64,000 bases of DNA, taken from contig NC_133170.1 in the NCBI RefSeq assembly GCF_040802235.1, forward strand, positions 2,805,001-2,869,000. Direction: 5' to 3'. A program made the position numbers and the translations under genes. Positions 32,320-44,950 of the stretch are shown here, one piece after another (within the stretch, counting starts at the first letter, position 1; every line of letters starts with the position of its first letter). Source of the stretch: Manis javanica (lineage: Eukaryota > Chordata > Mammalia > Pholidota > Manidae). The notes below the pieces were generated by a model. That model was not told where the DNA came from. It made no database searches and saw only the letters and a list, made by a program, of their open reading frames with translations.

Positions 32320-35300
32320 CTTTGTGCTGTTCTGTGTTGTTCAAAAATTTTATAATGAATATGTCCTTTCAGTGCAAGAGAAACAATAGCATGGGAGTCA
32401 CCCAGGACACCACCCCTTGTAGAATACGGTTTATTCATCTTTGTCGATTCATATTTTTCCTTGTGCAATAATACTTCGATTAACAAAGATAATGCATTCC
32501 AACCATATGTTGCGTTCTCAGGAATTCAAAGACCAGGGGCGGACAAATTCAGACGCCTCTGGCCCTGGCACCATCTCACAGTTTGGCTGCAGTTGGGCGC
32601 CTCCTCCCAGAAGCCCCACTCTCCTAGTTCACTGCACTCCCCACAAGGGATCTTCATCTCTTGAGGCCACAAATGGGGCAGGCCACACATGCATCTCTCT
32701 GATGGAAAGGAACATCTGGCTCCTTGCTACTTAAAACAATTACAACGCTAGTCTTTAATGTGGAACAGAGCTGAAGAAAGCATCGCTGCTAGGAGACGTG
32801 TCAATTTAGTGGCCATCCTTCCACAGGGAGGAAATCAGACCTCTTGTACCTGAATTTAAGTGAAGATCTCATCAGCATCCTTCTGACTGCAACTACAGGA
32901 TGCCTTCCTGTTCAGAGGGCCCTGTAGCCCATAAGGCAGATACAGTAAAGGAAGCGTCTCTGCATCACAGAAGAAGGGTCCTTTGCTTCACAAAGATCCA
33001 CCTCGAGTCTTTTTTAATAGATGGCCTCTTGTGAACAGCTGTTTTTTTGTTTGCAGGCCTTTGACTATTTGGCTGAAAGATGAGTTGAGGCCTGGGTGGG
33101 CTCAGGAGCTAGTGCCACTCTGAACTAGAGACCAGCGAAATGTGGAAACAGCTTTCTGGTGGCAAATCCCACCCTTTCTTCCTGCCCTGCATCTGGGAAG
33201 GAACCCCTAGGGAGCCACAAGACAGGCCGATTAGCAAGAGGGTAATTTTAGGGTACATCTGAGAACGCTACAGGGGGTTTACACGAACGAGGGGAGGAGG
33301 AGAGGAAGTCAGGGAATGGGGCTCCCGCAGACCCGGGGCAGCTGGGACGTTGCCGCTCCCAGCAGGACCTCCGGGGAGGGACTGTGCCTCGCAGATTAGG
33401 GCCCTGCTCTGCTGCAGCAGCTTTGAAATGGGGGCTCCTGTCTGGGAGGTCCTGACCACTCCCCAGGACATGTCTTAAGCCAGAGAAGGACCTGTCCCAA
33501 GGGCTCTTCAATCTCTGCTATAATTAACAGGCCTGGATTTGGGTAAAAACCTGTACCTCTGCTAACTGCATGGACTCCAGAACCATTAAAAACAAAAATA
33601 AGATATACTCAGCTTATCTTCCTCATTCCCTCGGAATTCTATGCCCACAGCTTTCTCCTCAACAAGTTACAGGTGCAGGTCTCGGTCTGTTATCCTCTCT
33701 GAGAAGCAGGCTGGTTTCTAGGTTTAACCAGTCAACCTTTGCTTTCTGTTTCACTTAATGAAAAATTTAATTTCTGGCACTTATTGATCTGCTGTCAGTC
33801 CTTCATTCTACAGACAATGATTTATGGCCAGACTGCATGATGTGCAATCCAAGGCTTTTAATACTCCTTTACAGCCTTTATTTTCCTACTGGTCTGAGAA
33901 TCGGAGCTGGCAGGATCCACTTTCTGGCTACGATAGCACTGTTTGCAGTGCCGCATGCAGGAGTCAGCCACAGCTCCCTCTGCTCGTGACCTGTGCCCGA
34001 CTATTCGGTTCCAGTTCCAAGCCCAAGGTGCCTGCTTTGGCCAGTGGAAGATAAGGATCCTTTTTGTCCTGCATGGCACCACTTTCACATTCCAGGAGCG
34101 GCCTCTAAAAGCAGTTGAACCTGTTGGCCAGTAACTGCCTGGAAGGAGAGTTAAATAGTAATTATGTCAAAACAAACTATGTCAGGTGCCCCATCACCTA
34201 TGAATGGAAAACTCCAAACGGGTTTATCCTAAAGATTTTCCCATTCGGTTACACAGGGCTTCATTTGGGGGCTGGATTATCATAGAATCAAATCAGGTTG
34301 TAATCCTATTCAGACTCAAACATGATTCAGGAGTTAAATTAAGATTCTTGTAGGTCAGAAATAAGTGGAGTTTGGGTAACCTCTTCCCTCAAATACTCCA
34401 GGCCAAAGTCTGTTCTTGCTTTTTTATGACGGGGCAAAATTGGGGGATTCTGCTACGCATTTCTTTACCTTTTTAAGCAGCTCAAGACCTCAGAAATAAG
34501 ACTATCCTCTATGTTGTCCATAGACGTCACTGAGTTACTGTTTTTTTTACTCAGGAGTCTTTAGGTAGGTGTCCTCTTGAACAGTTTCTTTAAGAGCCTA
34601 AGACTCTCCTCCCTCAAAAAAAACAATCCTTTCTTTTGTGATAAACCTTGATCCCTGAGGGCTTTGCAAATTGTCATATATCCTCCTCTATCTTGGCAGC
34701 TAGTAAGTATAGTCCCTGACAAACTGGGAAAGAGACCAGGAGGTCAGGGGAAGGGTCAGGGGACGGATACACATTTTTACAGGTTTTACCTTCTCCAACT
34801 TCTGCAGGTATTATCCATCAAAATGTAATCATAAAACTTCAGTAAAACAACATGGTGGCAACTTAGAAGACTGGTCTTTATCCTGATATCACTGCTGTCC
34901 ATTTTTGGTGACAATCACTAGATTGTTTTGCTTTGCTTCGTTGACTTTTATAAAATCCTTGTTTGGCAAAATGAAAGTTGGCAGTCATACGTCAGCCCTC
35001 CCCACTCTATACTACTCGACTTCGGTCTTCTCACCCAGGTGCAAGGCTTGACTCACTGAATCAGTGCCTTTTACTCTCAATTGCCTCACATTCTGAATTA
35101 GGCTAGATGTAGATACACAAACACACACACACAGAAGCATACATCCCACAAACGGAGTCACACCCTCCCAGGTTAGTGCCGAAAGAGCCCTGGGGCCCCC
35201 TGCTCCGTCCCCTGACCTGGGGCAGGAGGAAGACGGGTGGAGGAACCTCGTGGCCCCTGCTAATGGTGGACCTGGACCCAGAACCCAGGTGTCCATAGTT

Positions 35301-36085
35301 CCCAGCCCACTGCTCCTTTCCTTAACATTGAAAATACATTTCATATCAATCAAAAGCATGACTTCCTTTATGAAATTACTGATGCCTGCCACTGGGGATG
35401 ATGCAGTATGCGCAAAAGCCAAATGTTTCTCCAAGAACTAATTTCCACCTGTCCTGCCGGTGGGTTTCAGCCCTGGGCAAGTTCACTCTTGATTCGGTGA
35501 GACCAAAAAATGACAAGGGAACATTCTTGGGGTGAAAGGGTTTATACCCAGTTTTACTCCCACGGTGGCCGGTCAAGCGCTAGGATCCCATCCTCCTCAG
35601 GGCAGGTCTGCACGCAGCAAGCCGCTCTCTGCCTCGGGCCTCTCTGCCCCCGCAGCCGTCTCAGTCTCTGTCCTCAGCACTGCCACCACGCCAGCCTCTG
35701 CTCTCCTGCAGCCGTGCAGCCCAGAGCACTGGGCGGAGCTCTTTATACAGTCAGTAACAATGTATTGCCCACACATGTGCAGTGAGAAAGCAGACCAGCG
35801 TCAGGTGAGAATCCTGGCCGTGGGAACTTGCATTTTCTCTACATCACCTTTACAGGAAAGTGAAGTGAGCCCAGGGATGTCTCTCCTTTCTCAGTGCTGT
35901 TAATATTCAGCAGTTTGTGTTACATTGAGGAAAGGAACAGTAATACAGCCGGTTCCCGATCTGCTGGTTCCCTCGTCCGCATCCCGGAAGCTAAAGCACA
36001 AGGTCCCAGCGCAGCACCGGGGCTCCTACTCAGCGGCCCCGCTGTCAGCCCTCCTCCCAGCCCCCTGCCTTCTACCACAGCGCAC
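32320..36085. other. Gene-free stretch
   Basis: Apparently unique, with an AC microsatellite at about 35115-35132. The block 34150-34980 has the texture of an old interspersed element, but I could not match it to a family. Frames at 35012-35434 and 35532-35903 have no splice context or recognised product. Confidence 0.45.
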
Positions 36086-36089
36086 TGCT

Positions 36090-36445
36090 CTGGCTTCCTA
36101 AGCACGCCATTTCCTCTCCTGCTTTCACGTGCCTACACACGCTGCCCCTCCAGTGGAGACATCGCTCTCCCACCCAAGTCACCCTCCCCAGGAACTCTTG
36201 GGTTAAGACTCAAGGTCACTTCTCAGAAACGCTCACCTGACCTTGCAGATGTCATAGGCCGCCTTGTCCCTGTGCTCCCATTAATGCTCGGGAGAGGCCC
36301 CTTTCAGCATCACCTCACTGCTGGGTGAACATTTTTGACACATGTCTTCCTAATAAAACTGTGAGCTCCTGAGTGGTACGAGCTGTCTTTTCCATAACTG
36401 TCTCCCCATTGTCTACCTCGCCCTGTGCTCAGTAGGTGATGGATA
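36090..36445 (+). repeat. L2 LINE 3' region
   Basis: CTCAAGGTCACTTCTCAGAAACGCTCACCTGACC, GGAGAGGCCCCTTTCAGCATC, CTTCCTAATAAAACTGTGAGCTCCTGAGTGGTACGAGCTGTC, ACTGTCTCCCCATTGTCTACCTCGCCCTGTGCTCAGTAGGTGATGG follow the L2 3' UTR in order. Confidence 0.7.
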
Positions 36446-36929
36446 CACGTCCTCAGAAGGAAAGAAGAGAGAGAGGGAGGAACAGAGACCATCATTTAGG
36501 GTGTAAACTGAAAAGCGTCCCTCCTGCATGTTTGCCTGTGGACTGGGGTAGAAGCAGAGAATGTTTCCCCCATGGCTAGTGGCCTAGAAATCCCTACTTA
36601 CAAAGCAGCTTCACAGAAAACCGTGCAGCCCAGGGTGGGGGAGAAAAGCAAGAGGGCGTATCTTTGGGGCCGTCTTCTCTTACCCTCGGCTCATGCCTGG
36701 GGGCTCCTGCTTAGTGGGTATCCCCACCACTCGGGGTCGCTTACCCTGTGCTTGCCTGCAATTGCATATAAAGCCGAGAATGGCCGTTCCCCAGCCCGCG
36801 ATGTGTGCCCCTGACTCACCTCACTCCCCGGGCCCTAGGCTCTTGGACTTCATGACACCAGCTTCTCCAGCTGGGAAGGAGCTGAAACAAAGTAGAACTC
36901 TGACAGCTGAGTTCTAATTCCCAGGGTGC

Positions 36930-37035
36930 CATGTCACCATGACTACATCTTGTCTCTTTTTTCTCTGTTTCCTCCTCTACAAATTGAGATGTTTGGACTA
37001 ATGGCCTTCTAGATCTAAAAACTATGATTCTGTGT
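36930..37035 (+). repeat. MIR3-like SINE, sense
   Basis: CTGTTTCCTCCTCTACAAATTGAGATGTTTGGACTAATGGCCTTCTAGATCTAAAAACTATGATTCTGTG matches the MIR-family variant with 'tcctcatctgtaaaatgagagagttggactagatgacctctaag..attctatgattctgtg'. Confidence 0.65.
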
Positions 37036-37069
37036 CAGAGCACATTGAAGATGTGGAATTAGACACTAA

Positions 37070-37290
37070 TAAGAGTAACCAACCAATATTTATCGGGTTC
37101 AGATCATGTGTAGATGCCGTGCCACGTCCCTGGGTATGCGTGAGAAATACAAAGAAGTCTTGGAAATGGCCCCCAAAGGGCCAAAAACCTAATCGGAGCT
37201 TAAAACACACAAAATATTATAAGTGCAAATATGCAAATATTATAAGAGCAGACGTGCAATGTGCCCAAGAAGGAGGAAAGATGATGAAAG
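37070..37290 (-). repeat. L2 LINE fragment, antisense
   Basis: AACCAACCAATATTTATCGGGTTCAGATCATGTGTAGATGCCGTGCCACGTCCCTGGGTATGCGTGAGAAATACAAAGAAGTC is a decayed reverse L2 3' end ('tcaacaaatatttattgagcacctactatgtgccaggc..'). Confidence 0.6.
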
Positions 37291-37299
37291 CTCTGACCT

Positions 37300-40040
37300 G
37301 GCAGAGCTGATACCTCACTTTGAAGGGAACAGGGAGACAATGAGCCGCTGGAATGCTGACCTAATACCACTCACTTCCCCATCCTTGTGATGCTCATAAA
37401 TCCGTGAATCACCTATGTTTCTGTTAGACATTTTAAATCAACTTCAGCATCGAATTTAAAAATAGGGAAAAGAACATAATCCTTCCCCTAAAGCCCTCAA
37501 GACCCTAAAAGAAAGAGTGTCGACAGTAGTAACAGTGACAACCCGCCAAGCACCAGCCTCCGCGACCATTGATGGGCACTTGCGCTGCGGGGAATCAGAT
37601 GACCGAGACCCACGCCAGAGGCCCTGCTCCCGAGGAGAGCTCTTCCCCGGCAGACTCACCCGCCTCCCTTGGGAGGAAAAAATAGTATCGATATATTCCT
37701 GCCGTGGTTGTGACAAGAGCTTCATTCCCATGAGCTGTGTTTTGAGAGTCACCCCTCCTTCCTCTTACTGTCCTCCTCCCCATTGTCACCCACTCACCTC
37801 TCCTGATTCCTGCAGAGGGAATCCACGCGCAAAGACTTACACATGCTGCTGTAACTGCCTTTGTCTCAGCCCCACCAACAGGGTCGCCTGCCTATTCCCC
37901 CTATTTAACTAGACAGTCACAGAACCGCAGCTGCGTACAGGCAACCTCCAGTTTCAGATCCGATGGGATTTGATACAGTTCATAAACGTGGAAGTTTGAG
38001 GGCTGTGCAGAGACGTGGGCTGGGGGTCTCACCATCTCGAGTCACTCACTGGGGAAACAAGTACCCCTGATTCTTGGACTTCATTTTCAGCTCCTTTCTC
38101 TAGGACTTGGGGATGGTTTTTCTTCTTTTTCTCATATGATTCTGCTTTGGTGGCTGAAATAGTACTTTCTAGCAAGAGTGGGTTGTAACTCTGAAACCTT
38201 GCGAAAAGGATTAAGTGTGTTGGTCTGCTTGGCACCCTAATTTCCTTTCTGTCTCTAGAAAGCTCCTTAAACTTCATTATTTCACAATGTAGAAAGCTAA
38301 ATTAAAAGAGGAATTCCCTGTCAGATAACTAATCCTGAAGATTAAAATATTACCATTTGATTATGGCTTCAGTCTCCCATTTGCCTTTTAACCTAATGGA
38401 GTCAGTAACCTAATTCCCTTTATACATTTCGCTCAGTCACATCACAGTGACCCATCGTCTTGCTAATGCTCTGGGACAGTGATGTGGGGGAGCATGTGCT
38501 CTGGTCACATGGTCAGCACACTAACACAAAAAGCTAATTTCTAGGCCCCTCAGCGGCTCTCACGCACCAGAAAACCACCTCCTGGCAGAGGGCGCCCGCC
38601 TGGGAGCCAGTTCCCAGCGAACCAGGAAGGCCACTCCGAGCTGCCCTCACCCCCTTCCCACCACGTGCCTGCACATCTGGACTTTCAAAGCCGGTTCAAA
38701 AGTCAACTGTTTCCTTTTTATTTTTTTCCTGCTCATGAAATGGCACACAACCACCATTCCAGAATTTCTACCTTCCCATCTTAAACTCTGGAAGAAAATG
38801 GGCTGTGAGTCCAGCCCTCTGTATTTGAAAGTTGCTCCTTTTCTATCCTTACAGCCCATAACCACACTTCCAAGCATGTAATTTTTTTTCTAATGCTCAC
38901 TAGGGTTTTCTTTTATGTTAATGCCCCACAAATTCTGGGCTTGGGATGGGAGTGGGACTGGGGAGTGTGACTAGGAGTTGTGGAATCATTTAAACTCCGA
39001 CATCTGGTAACTTCTGCCCCAGCCAAAGCTGGGGAGAGGCTAGTCCAGGCACTGCAGGTCACCCTGGAAGGTATTTACGGCCGCTGGGTGCTGTCTACAG
39101 ATCTCCGAGCCTCCGGCCAAGAGAACAAGCAACGTTCTGAAGCAGGAATTGCTGCCTTTTATTAAAAAGGGGCGACTGTGAGCAAAATCTAAGCCCTGGA
39201 GTCTGAGAGGGTGAGGTTTGATGTCAGCCCTCCTCCAGTGGCTCGACTACAAGTTCCAGAGTTCCTTTTAGAGGAAAAAAAGAGAAAATAAAGCACCATT
39301 TGACCCAGGATATTTCCAGAAAGGTCATTAGGAGCCATCATGTCACTCCCTTAAGTTTTTTAAGCCGTCAAGGTGAATACATTAGTCTTGGATGTCTCTA
39401 TATCACACAAAGAAGATCTGAAATAAAATAGGGTTAGTAGCTTCAAGCAAAAAGAACATTTATTTTTCCTCTTTCTCTCTCTCTCTCAAACTCACAGGTA
39501 TGTGAAATCAGTAGGGTCTGGTTTGAAGTATAAACAAGGAAGCTAGAATCAGAGAACCAAAATAATCAAAGCTCCAGTCTATTCTCCAGTGCCAGCCCCT
39601 CCATTTTAGAGCTGAAAGTCTAGAATTAATCTTGTTGCCCAAAATTGGGTATATGCCACAGGGCTTCTCTGGGCAGTACCTGTGCCCCCCATCATGTGTA
39701 GGCCTCACTGGTCTCACCCAGCTTTTTAATTTGGCCAGGGGACTCTGTGTACACTGGAACCTCAGCTCCTTGGTGGAGTGATGACAGCCTGACACTCCCT
39801 CCTCCTGGGAGGTGAGACCCTGCCCTTCAACACTAGCTGCCCCTTCTTCTAGCCCGCAGCCTCCTGACCTGTGACTCTCTACTGCGCAGATGCCGGCCCC
39901 GAGCTCCTTCAGGCTGGGGACCATGCCAGCATGGGCGGGATCACCTCGGGGCGCAGGCTGGCCAGCCCTGCCTGTTGTCACCTTGCTCCCATCTCCCCAG
40001 CAGCCCTCCACTGAGCTCCCCAAAGTCATGAGCAATGAGC
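37300..40040. other. Gene-free stretch
   Basis: Contains a TC microsatellite at 39472-39487 and frames up to 212 aa on the minus strand (39508-40146) that partly overlap an antisense L2 and have no recognisable domain. No promoter, exon or RNA gene is supported. Confidence 0.45.
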
Positions 40041-40049
40041 CCCACTCTG

Positions 40050-40145
40050 TTCCAGTTGCTGAGTGAGGCCTTGAGTCACAGCACTGAATTAGGCAGCGCT
40101 CAGCCCTCAAGGAGCTGACCAGGGGAGACACAAAGTCAGACTGCA
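40050..40145 (-). repeat. L2 LINE fragment, antisense
   Basis: GAATTAGGCAGCGCTCAGCCCTCAAGGAGCTGACCAGGGGAGACACAAAGTCA is the reverse L2 core 'gccctcatggagctcacagtctagtgggggagacag'. Confidence 0.55.
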
Positions 40146-40779
40146 AAGACTGCTGGGATAGAGGAGAGGCCCCAATCTGGTCCCCCTGTCACTCACTGTG
40201 AAATGGACTTCAGCTCTTGCCTCAGCCCTGGGTAGGCTCACCTCTGACAAGAGATGACCAGTCCGGTGCAGCTGACTGTTAAAATATAGAATTCCCCTTT
40301 TCATGAGCAACATACGACAGTTGGGTATTATCCAGGGACTGTCATTCAGGATCAGTCCTGGCCCAACTCTCAAAAGCCTGGTGCTTTATGGAGGATTTTC
40401 TGAAGGATGTGCAGATAATCCAGGGCACTTTACAGAATGACTGTAAACCGCTGAGCCCTCCCGAGGTCCCCAGGGCCCCCATCAGGCCCCTGAGGACCCC
40501 CATCACACCTCATAGTTCAGAGGTTTGTCAGAACTGTTAGGGCTCCGCAGAACACAGCTTCCTCGGCACCGTCTAAAATCTAGCCAAAGAGGGCGGCTGT
40601 ACTCTCTTCTTGAAATACCCTCTTCCTTTGAATGTGTCCACACCCCTTTCTCCCTGGCTCCTTCCTACCTCTTTGGCTTCTTCTTAGTCCGTTTTACAGG
40701 TTATTTTCTCTGTCATCCAAAAATGAACTCACCATCTTTACAGCCAGACCTGTCCCTGCCTTAAAGGTCACTCATGACG

Positions 40780-41095
40780 CAGCTTCTGCCCACCTCCCCA
40801 TGTCACCCAAGCCTCCGCCACTCCCTCCCTCGTACTCCACGCCGCAGCCAGACTGGGCGCGTTCCAGGTGCTCCGAGTCACTGTGCTGGCGCTCACCTCC
40901 TCACCTCTACATATGATGTTCCCTCTGCCTGAAACGCTTGAACTCATGAGCGCACATTCACACACACACACACACACACCTTTCCCTACATTAGTCTCCC
41001 TCTTCCCACCTCGTCCCCCAGGGTGCCTTTTCTGATTCCGCCTCTGTCCCCTCCAACTGCGCGCCTTGCTCCTGCTCTGCACCACCAGAGAGCCC
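40780..41095 (+). repeat. L2 LINE 3' region with embedded CA microsatellite
   Basis: CATATGATGTTCCCTCTGCCTGAAACGCTTGAAC and CAGGGTGCCTTTTCTGATTCC are the L2 'gctgttccctctgcctggaatgc' and 'gaagccttccctgacc' landmarks. A (CA)n tract at 40959-40979 has grown between them. Confidence 0.55.
40959..40979 (+). repeat. (CA)n microsatellite
   Basis: An uninterrupted CA dinucleotide run of about ten units, located inside the L2 fragment. Confidence 0.95.
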
Positions 41096-41120
41096 TCTGG
41101 ACTCCTCACCTTGCTGTGAG

Positions 41121-41272
41121 TGTCACACACTCTGTGGCATGCCTGTCCCTAAGTGAAGTGTCACACATTGTGTGGCATGCCTGTCCCTAAGTGAAGTGTC
41201 ACACACTCTGTGGCATGCCTGTCCCTAAGTGAAGTGTCACACACTCTGTGGCATGCCTGTCCCTAAGTGAAG
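41121..41272 (+). repeat. 38-bp minisatellite, four units
   Basis: Four head-to-tail units at 41121-41158, 41159-41196, 41197-41234 and 41235-41272. Units 1, 3 and 4 are identical by direct reading; unit 2 differs at two bases (ATTGTG for ACTCTG). Each unit starts TGTCACACA, carries the self-complementary octamer GGCATGCC, and ends CCCTAAGTGAAG. The array is bounded by GCTGTGAG on the left and TGAATTCA on the right. Confidence 0.97.
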
Positions 41273-42289
41273 TGAATTCAATTTCTCCTTCTGAAAAATG
41301 AATTTTATGAACAGTGAATGGAGAGATGCTCTGAGAAATAGCCCCAAAAAACACATTGATGTGTGCCCTGTGAGAATGTTATCAAGGATGTTGTGATCAT
41401 TTTTCTAGAGGCTTCTTTTTGAAAACCTGGGGTGGGGTGCTTCTTTTTGCTCTTTGATTTAGCAACAATGCTACCTCTCCTTAATAAGACTGTTTTCCCA
41501 TAGGTACATTTTCACTTGTGTAAGAATTATGTGATCCTTGTTATATTGGCTGCTAGAAACCTGAAAGCTAAGTGGAGCCCTGGTCTTTACAGTATGAATT
41601 TCATGAATTTGTCTCATTTCTGCATTTCATACCTACTTTCAAATTACAATTTCAAGTTAACCTGCCATACGTCATGGTTACACAATTGTAAATGGACTTA
41701 AATCTTTTTTGGAATAAGATCAGGTATAATCAATCAAAGAAATGAAGTGATAATAGAGTAGAAAGTTGAGCAAAGTGGCATCTAAATGCTGAAGGGATGG
41801 ACCAGTTAGTATTCTTTAATTTGCTAGTCACTTAAACCTCAAACTGGCTTAGAAGACAACAAATATTAATTTAATCTGAAAAGTTCACTGGCAGTTTGCT
41901 TTCAGGTAGAGTTTGATCCAGGAGCTCCAAAAAGATCCACTGGGGTGGAGGCTGTCTGTTTGGGTCACTGTGGAATTTCGAGTGAAGACTGCAAAGTGGT
42001 GGCCAGTGCATAAGTGCTCAGTATATACTCACTGACTTTGTTGTGAAATTCCTAAAAGGTCCTGCAGAATCCCAGAGTCACATGTCTATCACTGAACCAA
42101 TCTTTTGATCAGGGGGATCTGGAGCTCTAGTTTTCCAGGTCTAGGTCACATGATCCTAACAGAAAAACCAGGGAGGAGTCTCCAAACAAACTATGAGCCC
42201 TGACAGTGTGGGAAGGTGGTCACCCAAAGGAAAGCTGGGCGTTACGAAGAAGAAACCTGCTAGGCAGACAAAGCAACAAACATGAGCAT

Positions 42290-42775
42290 CAATAGACTTG
42301 ACACTTGATATTCCAAGTATCAAGAAGGTAATACTTGAGTTGAATTTTAAAAAGATAAGCAGGAATTAGCTAATAAAGAGGGCAGTTATCAGTGGGTATT
42401 TTTAAAGCACAGAGGCATAAAATAGCTTGATGCTTTCAAAGAATTGTAAACAGTTTAATATGGTCAGAGCAAACAGGGTGTGGAGAGGCAGGGAAAGAAA
42501 CTAGAGAGAGAGGTGGAGTGCAAATATGAGGGACCTTTCAGGTTAATCCAAAGAGGGTGCACTCAATCCAGAAAGACCTGGGGAGCCTCCAGAGGATTTC
42601 TAGCAGGGGAACATGTCTTCCAGCTAATCCTACGCAGGTCATTGCAGGTCAAGACCGATTCACGTGGAAACTCTTGAGTGGGGCTAAGTCTGCAAGTCAG
42701 GGAAAGGAGTTCCAGACTCGGCCAAACACAGGGAACTGGGATCACAAAAAGCCTGGGAATCAAACAGAGCCCGTC
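42290..42775 (-). repeat. L2 LINE 3' UTR, antisense
   Basis: Plus-strand reading follows the reverse L2a-type 3' UTR: TACTTGAGTTGAATTTTAAAAAGATAAGCAGGAATTAGC, then ACCTGGGGAGCCTCCAGAGGATTTCTAGCAGGGGAACATG, then GGAGTTCCAGACTCGGCCAAACACAG. It stops where the MLT1 begins. Confidence 0.6.
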
Positions 42776-42784
42776 AGTGCTATC

Positions 42785-43110
42785 AGGCTTGGCATTTACT
42801 GGGATTGCCATAACAAACTCCTGCAAAATGTGTGCCTTATGCAACAGAAATGTATTGTCTATGGTTCTGGAGGCTGGACAGGTTTCTGGCAGTCCCTTGG
42901 CTGGTGGCTGCACGGTCCTGATCGCTGCCTTCATTTCACAAGATGCTCACCCCATTTGCATGTCTGTCTCCAGATTTCCCCTTTTCATAAGGATTTCAGC
43001 CATATGGATTAGGGTCACCCTACTGACCTTGCTTTAACCCGATTACCCCTGGAAAGACCCTATCTCCAAAGGTTACATTCTGAGGTGCTGTCTTTGCAGG
43101 ACACAGCTCA
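42785..43110 (-). mobile_element. MLT1-type LTR (ERVL-MaLR), antisense
   Basis: GGGATTGCCATAACAAACTCCTGCAAAATGTG, GCAACAGAAATGTATTGTCTATGGTTCTGGAGGCTGGACAG, CATAAGGATTTCAGCCATATGGATTAGGGTCACCC, GGAAAGACCCTATCTCCAAAGGTTACATTCTGAGG. These are consecutive landmarks of a reverse MLT1 LTR. No internal region is present. Confidence 0.8.
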
Positions 43111-43429
43111 CCACATAAAAGTATCATTTAAAAAGTGCACTTGTTATCAGGGCTTTAAAAGAAGAGTAGACATTCCCTGGGGGAACTGATTTGCTTATAA
43201 AAGGTATAGTACCATGTTTGTTTGTAAAGACAAAGAAAACAACATCATTAAGATCAGACCACCAGAAGCAACCCAATAGTCCACAGTGGAGAATGGATTT
43301 CCAGATTCACTTTAAAAATGGTTCTTTTCCAACCTTTAGGATAACGCATGGAGGCTGATGTACGGAAGGATGGTTTGAGAAGATGCCTTTAAACTGGCAT
43401 TAGATGAACTTCCACCTTTTGGGTCTTCT

Positions 43430-43570
43430 GCACGCCTAGCATTCAAAGCTCCCAAAACTTCTCTGACGTAGATATTATTACCTTCAGAGTGAAGAAGCTA
43501 AGCATCCCCTAGAGGTGGACTACATGATTCTAGGCTACATTTGGTAAGCGGTGTTGCTGGGGATTTGACT
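43430..43570 (-). repeat. MIR SINE, antisense
   Basis: CTGACGTAGATATTATTACCTTCAGAGTGAAGAAGCTAAGCATCC and GTGTTGCTGGGGATTTGACTTCAGAC match the reverse MIR order ('gaggtagatactattattatccccattttacagatgaggaaactgagg...ggattcgaacccag'). Confidence 0.55.
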
Positions 43571-43574
43571 TCAG

Positions 43575-44950
43575 ACTGGTCTGACTGCAAGTTGTCACAC
43601 ACACCACCCAAAGGAATTTTATCCGAGTCCTGCTTGAAGACCAAGGGTTCGCATTTGTATTGGATCCAAAGGATGCTGCCCAGCACCCCATCCAAAGAGG
43701 AAAGAAGCCTCTTGAGGGAACAGCTGAGTAGGCCCTGCAGTGTCCAACATGTTTTCAACAAATGAAACCTTTGTGAAGTCACAAAGCTATTATATCCCCC
43801 AATATCAGACTTATTTCTTATAAGAAAGTAGCATTTTCCCCAATTAACAGGGAGGTCCAAATGCAGGCTTTATAAATATTCTTTCCATGAGCTTCTCTAT
43901 ACCCAATTCTGCCCGCTACAAATGCGTTCAGGTCCCCTGAAGAGGACTTTCTCATGAAGACGCAGCTGTATGAGTTCAGTGACCCTGTCTTCCACTCCAT
44001 CCTCCATTGATTCTACCCCAGTGCGTCATTCAGTTCCTTGGGAAACTGCTTTCATCGAAGGTCTTGATTGAAACAATAGACAGGCACCTAAAGAAACTAA
44101 CAAAGAGAATGGACCCTTTGCCCTTAAAAGTACTAATTTTCACTACCTCTCTGGGTAGAATAAATCATTTTGTCAGTCTTCTTGGGCAGTTCTGGAGGTT
44201 AGGTAGAAGCTAAAAATTTGTAGCTTAATAGAAGTATTTGTAACCCTGGCAAGAAAAACAGACACAACTTACGCGGGCAACGCCAATAAAATGCTGACGA
44301 GCAAGACAGCCTAGGTTGTCTCCCCTCAGATTCTCAGTTACAAAGAGCAGGAACACGCGGAGGTATTTCAAAAGCAACAGCCTGTTCCTGAGCGATCTGT
44401 GCTCAGAGGATTCGAAGCACAGCCCATGTATCTAGAGAGGAGAGAGAGTCTACAGTGCGTATCTGAGTCAGACTTGGAATCACAGAGCCCAGCACGGAGG
44501 CCAAGCATTTCCTTAGATTTGTGTCTTCCCTCCTGCTTTTGCCTTTAGGTGTCATCTCCTTACATCCACTTTTCCATTGCGTCCATGTTTGCTGGGTGTT
44601 CCCTTGTTTCACGGCCCCAAAAATTGAGGAGACTCTGTGCTCTGAAAAATTCTGAAACTGGCAGTTCTGATTTTTCTTAAAGAAATAAAAATGGCATTGA
44701 TCAACGACCCCACGCCCAACACACACACACACGCTCATCTTCCTGTTAGGTGACACAGGACCCTAGAGGCTTGCTGGAGTCGGGGAGAGATGCGCGCGCC
44801 CAGCCTTGCAGGGACACCTATCAAGTGGGGTCAGCAGCTGCCTGGGGCCTGCCCTCTGCAGCCTCCAGGGAGAAGGTCCCCACGCCGTGTGAGCCTCACC
44901 GACCTGGGACTGGAAAGGGTGAGCGGCTCTAAGGTGACACAAATGTCAGG
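43575..44950. other. Gene-free stretch before the CpG island
   Basis: Apparently unique, with an AC tract at 44719-44732. GC content and CpG density rise from about 44780. A donor-like GG|GTGAGC lies at 44919 (see findings). No gene is supported. Confidence 0.5.

Noticed and set aside
39508-40146. 212-codon minus-strand open frame
   Set aside because: Partly overlaps an antisense L2, no domain recognised, no promoter or splice context.
41121-41272. CRISPR-like array (regular repeats)
   Set aside because: The units are contiguous with no variable spacers and the DNA is mammalian. It is a minisatellite.
41121-41272. p53-responsive array
   Set aside because: Half-site matches are imperfect (9 of 10) and spaced 38 bp apart, beyond the usual spacer. 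Mentioned only as a remark on the minisatellite.
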